Made by a program: the position numbers and the translations under genes
Assembly (NCBI GenBank): GCA_011503125.2
Contig: WWBZ02000016.1
Span: 1,426,001 to 1,490,000 of the forward strand
Source of the DNA: Botryosphaeria dothidea
Taxonomy: Eukaryota > Ascomycota > Dothideomycetes > Botryosphaeriales > Botryosphaeriaceae
Length of the DNA stretch: 64,000 nucleotides
Reading direction: 5' to 3'
Notes under the pieces: generated by a model
Told to the model about the DNA's origin: nothing
What the model saw: only the letters and a program-made list of their open reading frames with translations
Database searches by the model: none
Shown: piece by piece, positions 60,054 through 64,000 of the stretch
Numbering within the stretch: position 1 is the stretch's first letter
Layout: each line of letters opens with the position of its first letter

Positions 60054-60125
60054 TGGGCAGTCGAAGCACCCATCCAGATGGCTTCGACCCAGCACAGTCG
60101 TGTCTGGATGAATTCTTCGAATTCA
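60054..60125. repeat. foldback repeat copy 10 (degenerate)
   Basis: Left arm TGGGCAGTCGAAGCACCCAT then CCAGATGG; right arm TGTCTGGATGAATTCTTCGA then ATTCA. Confidence 0.6.
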
Positions 60126-61048
60126 CGCGAGGTCAAGTTTGGCAAAGGCCATCATCGCTGATCGCTGGGTATAATGCTCCCTTGTACAAACTTAGGGCAG
60201 GGAAATTGATCCACCGAATTAGGGCTCTATTTGAGTCGGATCAAAAAGATACAGTCACGGTAGAACTGTAGACCCCGCTTGAACAAGCCTCCACATCTGG
60301 TATGGTCTTCGGACAGAAACTCCATCGCAGAGAACTATGGGAAATATCTGGAAAGTACCATCTACGTGTGCTAAGGCGAGTTCCCCCACGTCTACGACAA
60401 GCTTAAATGTTGGTTGAAGGAAAAGCTTGTGAATATAGATATACGCTTATTCGAAGACGAGAGGGTCGCAGAGACATGTTCTATTCTCAAAGTATCGTCG
60501 AGACTGGTACCTGATACTCTTAACCATGAATCTCACATTGACTGAAAGCTCACGGAAGACAATGCCGTAAAGTATTATGCGTCACTCACCAGCCGGAACA
60601 TCCGGCGAACGAAGGACTTTCCGCATCAAGAAACATCTCTGCGAACATCTCACAAACTCGAGCATCTAGTTCAGCCCTGTAGGAGCATGCGGATGCGGAT
60701 TTCCCCGCATGTCATTGCTACCGGGAAGTCTTGGGCTGGGTTGCGTAAAGTTTGGTCACCCCGAGTCAAGGGTTCAGGGGTCAACCACGGGAGAGGTACC
60801 CAAGTTAATATCTTTCCACAACCCGGGAGAAAGGAGCTTTCCACACGCAAACCAGGTATGCGGAATTCTGGCGTCGGAACACCAGTTTTCTCTGTGTTAC
60901 GCAAGGGGCGAAAATGAGTCCTCACAACCACCACACCCCATGGAACACCTTACAGCTACTGCAGACGGGTCAAAAAGGGAACCGCGCCCGCCCGATATCA
61001 TGAAGATGGTTTGAAAGAGCAAAAGGAAGGCACAGGCGGAGCAAAAGC

Positions 61049-61052
61049 AAAA
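61049..61052 (-). terminator. polymerase III terminator (T4, minus strand)
   Basis: TTTT on the minus strand 7 nt after the tRNA-Pro(TGG) 3' end; a second T4 follows at 61043-61046. Confidence 0.6.
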
Positions 61053-61059
61053 GATAATG

Positions 61060-61202
61060 GGGCCCAACCGCGATTCGAACGCGGGACCTCTCGCAATTCA
61101 GGCTTCAAAGCTGTCCCAAAGCGAGAATCATACCTGATTCTGTTAGAATTGATGCATCTTCGTTGGAAAATCATGTTGAACATACCACTAGACCATTAGG
61201 CC
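61060..61202 (-). tRNA. tRNA-Pro(TGG): tRNA-Pro (anticodon TGG) with ordinary intron plus D-loop insertion
   Basis: Minus strand. Acceptor GGCCTAA pairs with TTGGGCC (one G-T pair), discriminator C. The D loop is split between positions 18 and 19 by a 52-nt GT-AG insertion (61134-61185). Removing it gives GTCTAGTGGTATGAT, as in the other tRNA-Pro genes. Anticodon stem CTCGC/GCGAG, anticodon TGG at 61116-61118 (minus strand), ordinary 19-nt intron after G37 (61096-61114). T stem CCGCG/CGCGG, loop TTCGAAT; A box and B box are both intact. T4 terminators follow. It is the only TGG tRNA-Pro in the window; if few copies exist in the genome it should be functional, which would require removal of the insertion. 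Confidence 0.87.
61134..61185 (-). other. spliceosomal-type intron in tRNA D loop
   Basis: 52 nt on the minus strand, starting GTATGTTC, with TTCTAAC (branch A about 9 nt before the end) and ending ATCAG. It occupies the same site as the insertion at 46463-46512 and shares CAATTCTAA near its 3' end with it. Confidence 0.78.
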
Positions 61203-62719
61203 AACTATACAGGAAATTCTGAAGTTGATGGTGGTAGGAAAGGACTGTTGAGTTTATGATGCGTGGAGAACACAGGAAGCGAGAGAGACGACGTTTCCCC
61301 TGTGCGGGGCGGCGTATGAAGCGAGAATTCTGTGTTTCTTTGCCTCGGCTTGTGTTGGGGCTGAGTGATTGGAGCGGTGGGATCCGAAGAGGGCGTAGTG
61401 GATGCACAGTTTGGAGACTTAGTGTAAGGGAGCATCCCCGCCGTTTTTCGCGCCAGAGTTGCGCACGACAATCATTCGATGGGAGGGAAAAAGAGAAAAG
61501 AAAGTGGCGTTTGATTGAGGGTTGATGTGATCTTGAAAAGTGTCAGGGGTGGCAACGCCAGCGGCCGGCGCCAAGTCGACGCTGATTGGCGCGTCGGTCG
61601 GAGCAAATTGCGCGCGGCGCGGACGAAGAAAGCGCAGGCTGTCGACATAACGATTGAAGACTAGAACGAATGACGAAGGTGGTTCGCACCCCGAGGCCTG
61701 GGTGATATGCCTGTGGCTGAAGAGACGGTGAAGTCTGCGTTGCTGGCGTCCGTGAGTGCTGCGGGCTTCCGCGAACGCAAACGCAAGTGATTTCCTTTTG
61801 AGTTTGCTTAGTGCAGGTGAGCTTGAGTGCACACAGCTCGCGCCGGAAGCCAGGCGGTATGTGGTTGGTTCGGGTAGCCCTGCGAAAGTATTCTCGAGCA
61901 CGAATTGGGTACCTTGCCTAGGCGCGAATGCGCTACGCAAGATGCTTAAAAAGTCGGATCTGGTTGAGAGCTTCTATTGGATGTTGCCAAAATACTCTGG
62001 ATGAACTCCTCATCTCTTGTGTGGTCGGTGTCGAGACAATATGAGGCTGGCATGTTGGCCGCAAAAATAGATACGAGCTTTTGTCTTCAGTAGATTGTGG
62101 AAGGGCCCTCGTTTGATCAACCTCAGAGCACGGATGGCCAGATGTCGGGCGGGATGTCCAAAGGGCTAGCATCTGTAACGCATATCCAATGCTAGAGCAT
62201 TCGCCCGAAAGTGAATGTCATCAGTCCTTAGACAGTTACATCTACTCGATGGCTTCAACTCCGGAAGCGCAGAGAGGGCATGGCCATGCTGTACCAACAC
62301 AATTGTACAGAATCAATTTTAGCAGTATTGCAACGTGCCCTTACATAACACCAGTCGTCCAAGTGATAACGTAGGTAGTTTTTTTTTTTTTTTTACGTTA
62401 GAGCAGCTCAAGACATCGAAAAACATCGAGAAACAGAAGTGAGTATTTGAAAAGAATATATTCAACGAGTGGTTATTGGTAGTCTATCCTCTATAGCCAT
62501 TAAATATTTCCTACAGCGCCGTCGTAGAGTATAAGAAATACAAAGGGAAAGTGTGAAAAACGACCTCAAATGACAATGTGGGTAACACCGCATTCATAAC
62601 TCAAGTGGTATCTATATAGCAGAGGGAAAACAAAACGCCGCCCAATGACAAACTTTGGATATACTGCCCATCGTGAAGATGGCTTCACCGTCACTCGTTA
62701 CATAACCTCCAGCTTCATA
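61203..62719. other. intergenic, no supported gene
   Basis: The minus-strand frame 61419-61940 (173 codons) has no family features and overlaps opposing frames. A T-run of about 16 is at 62379-62394. The last part is the 3' flank of the receptor gene. Confidence 0.55.
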
Positions 62720-64000
62720 TCAAGGAAACTCGTCATGCGTCGGGTTACTACTTCCCTTGGTATCAAAGCTGACCCTCTCCTTCTCCGATGACCGCATGCT
62801 GTTCTTGATATGCGTGATACCAGCAATGTCGTTCAACTCCATGGGTTCGCTCCGCACGACCACCGTCGTCTCCGCCTTGACCGTCAACACCGCCGGCGGT
62901 CTCTGTAGATCCGTAACCAGGCGCTCCGTGCTCCCCTGCCAATGTAGCTTGTTTGCATACCTCTCGAAAGGGCACGGGCGGCTGCCGCGACTGTTCTGAG
63001 CGGCGTGCATACTCGCGCGCTTAATACCGGCTTCGATGGTTGTGGTCGTTCCGAAATGCTGGCGGTCCTTCCAGAACGGGAACGGCGATTGGAAGGTCTC
63101 GATAATATCCACTTCAGCCTGAGAGTTGTCGTCCCGAGGTGGTTCGTCGGAGAAGACGAAGACATCTCTGGTCACGCAGTAGACGAGGACGTCGAGCCAT
63201 CCGTTGCTTGTAATCATAGCGCCAGCCAGGCAAAGGTGAGCCAGGCTGGCTTCCTCTCCGACGATGCTCTGAAGACGGGCAGAGGCGAGGGGCAGCGTAC
63301 AGACGACGTACACCAAGGGGTATACAATCATCATGTAGGCGGCTTGGTTTGCTTGGGCGGTCTTGCTCGGGCAGAAATGATTGTTCTTGATGCGCCTGCG
63401 GATGATGTAGTAAAGCGTGCCGTAAAGAAAGATGGTTCCAAATTCAGCAATGAAGATCCAGAAGTAGTGGCCCCAAAGACGAAGCTTGGTATATTTGCTG
63501 TTGACCCAGCACTAATGGGAGAGTCAGTGGTACTCAGAATGGGCATGGGGATGAGGCCTACCCAGGCGCCAGCTCGAACGTAGATATCGTCGGGATGAGT
63601 CGATATGCCGATTACACCGGCCAGGAACACGAAGGCCCAGATAAGAGCACATGCGCCGTAGAAGGTGTAGGGCTTCATTTTGTGGCCGAGGGCTATGCAG
63701 GAAAAGGTGTGAAGGCCGATAGCCACTGCCCACCATCCGCTTGCAAGATCGCCTACAGAAACGAACCATCCTTGGGCGAAGCATGAGGGGGTGTCGACTT
63801 TGATCTCGTCATGGGCGAGCCACTCGATGTTTATGAAGAAGGCGATAGATTGCTGGAAGTCGGCGAGGAGAAGGTTGAAGATAAGGAAAAGGAACTGGTT
63901 TTGGACGCCATGGGCTTTTCTCCTCCACTTGAAGAAGAGATTACGGCCGAGAGCGACGAGGAGAAGGAATGTGGAAACGAGAGACAGCAGGCTGAGGACG
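62720..64000 (-). CDS. fungal seven-transmembrane receptor (Git3/cAMP-receptor-like), 5' end outside the window
   Basis: Partial gene: exon 64000-63562 (enters the window in mid-codon) and exon 63511-62720 (50-bp intron with CTGAC branch). Visible membrane helices: LSLLSLVSTFLLLVALG; NQFLFLIFNLLLADFQQSIA (the typical second-helix block of these receptors); LASGWWAVAIGLHTF; YGACALIWAFVFLAGVIG; then, after the intron joining RAGAW to CWVNSKY, YFWIFIAEFGTIFLYGTLYY; YMMIVYPLVYVVCTLPLASA; and a short final helix with ITSNGWLDVLVYCVTR. The cytosolic tail of ~150 residues is charged. Such receptors couple to heterotrimeric G proteins for carbon or other nutrient sensing through cAMP; the ligand is unknown. 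The N-terminus lies beyond 64000. Confidence 0.87.

Larger units (their letters stand above)
59616..61059. other. intergenic with one degenerate foldback copy
   Basis: No supported gene. A foldback lies at 60054-60125, and an isolated arm-like stretch (TTTGGACGAATGCTCCATG) near 59810. Confidence 0.55.

Noticed and set aside
61419..61940. 173-codon minus-strand frame
   Set aside because: No family resemblance, no consistent codon pattern, overlaps opposing frames of similar quality.

Overview
This 64 kb window looks like nuclear DNA of a filamentous ascomycete (Pezizomycotina; class not certain). The genes are intron-poor to moderately split. I placed 29 mRNA introns, most of them 47-69 bp, with GT-AG ends and CTAAC/CTGAC-like branch sites. 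The families are typical of such fungi: a DUF3176 membrane protein, a fungal 7TM receptor, and an ATP sulfurylase with an inactive APS-kinase-like tail. No bacterial-type operons are present.

Layout. 0-5 kb: a BTB-like protein cut or spliced at the left edge and an aquaporin. 4.8-11.5 kb: a PA-TM-RING ubiquitin ligase and two unrecognised coiled-coil proteins. 12-15 kb: a divergent pair, the exosome cofactor LRP1/C1D and a ketopantoate reductase. 16.6-23.8 kb: SEC2 (Rab GEF), PDCD5, COQ4 and a SET-domain methyltransferase, arranged as divergent and convergent pairs. 23.8-32.5 kb: a gene desert with two tRNA-Pro genes and copies of a short foldback repeat. 32.5-44.3 kb: a membrane protein with an EGF-like ectodomain, a proline-rich protein and a DUF3176 protein. 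44.3-48 kb: a second desert with an unusual tRNA-Pro. 48-52 kb: MET3 and MET16, two enzymes of sulfate assimilation in tandem. 53.7-59.6 kb: an Arb2-domain protein, mitoribosomal protein uS14m, and a protein with faint UFL1 resemblance. 59.6-64 kb: another unusual tRNA-Pro and a 7TM receptor running off the right edge.

The most striking signal is in the tRNA genes. All four tRNA genes I found are tRNA-Pro (AGG, CGG, CGG, TGG), each with the ordinary intron after position 37. Two of them carry extra insertions that look exactly like spliceosomal introns (GT...CTAAT/CTAAC...AG, 50-58 nt). One sits between the two conserved D-loop guanines in both genes. In one gene there is a further insertion in the T loop, between positions 57 and 58. 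Removing them restores perfect tRNA cloverleaves. The T-loop insertion splits the polymerase III B box but carries a near-consensus B box of its own.

A second theme is a dispersed palindromic repeat of about 70-85 bp with about 28-bp arms. It has ten paired copies plus single arms, and one copy lies inside an intron of the Arb2-domain gene.
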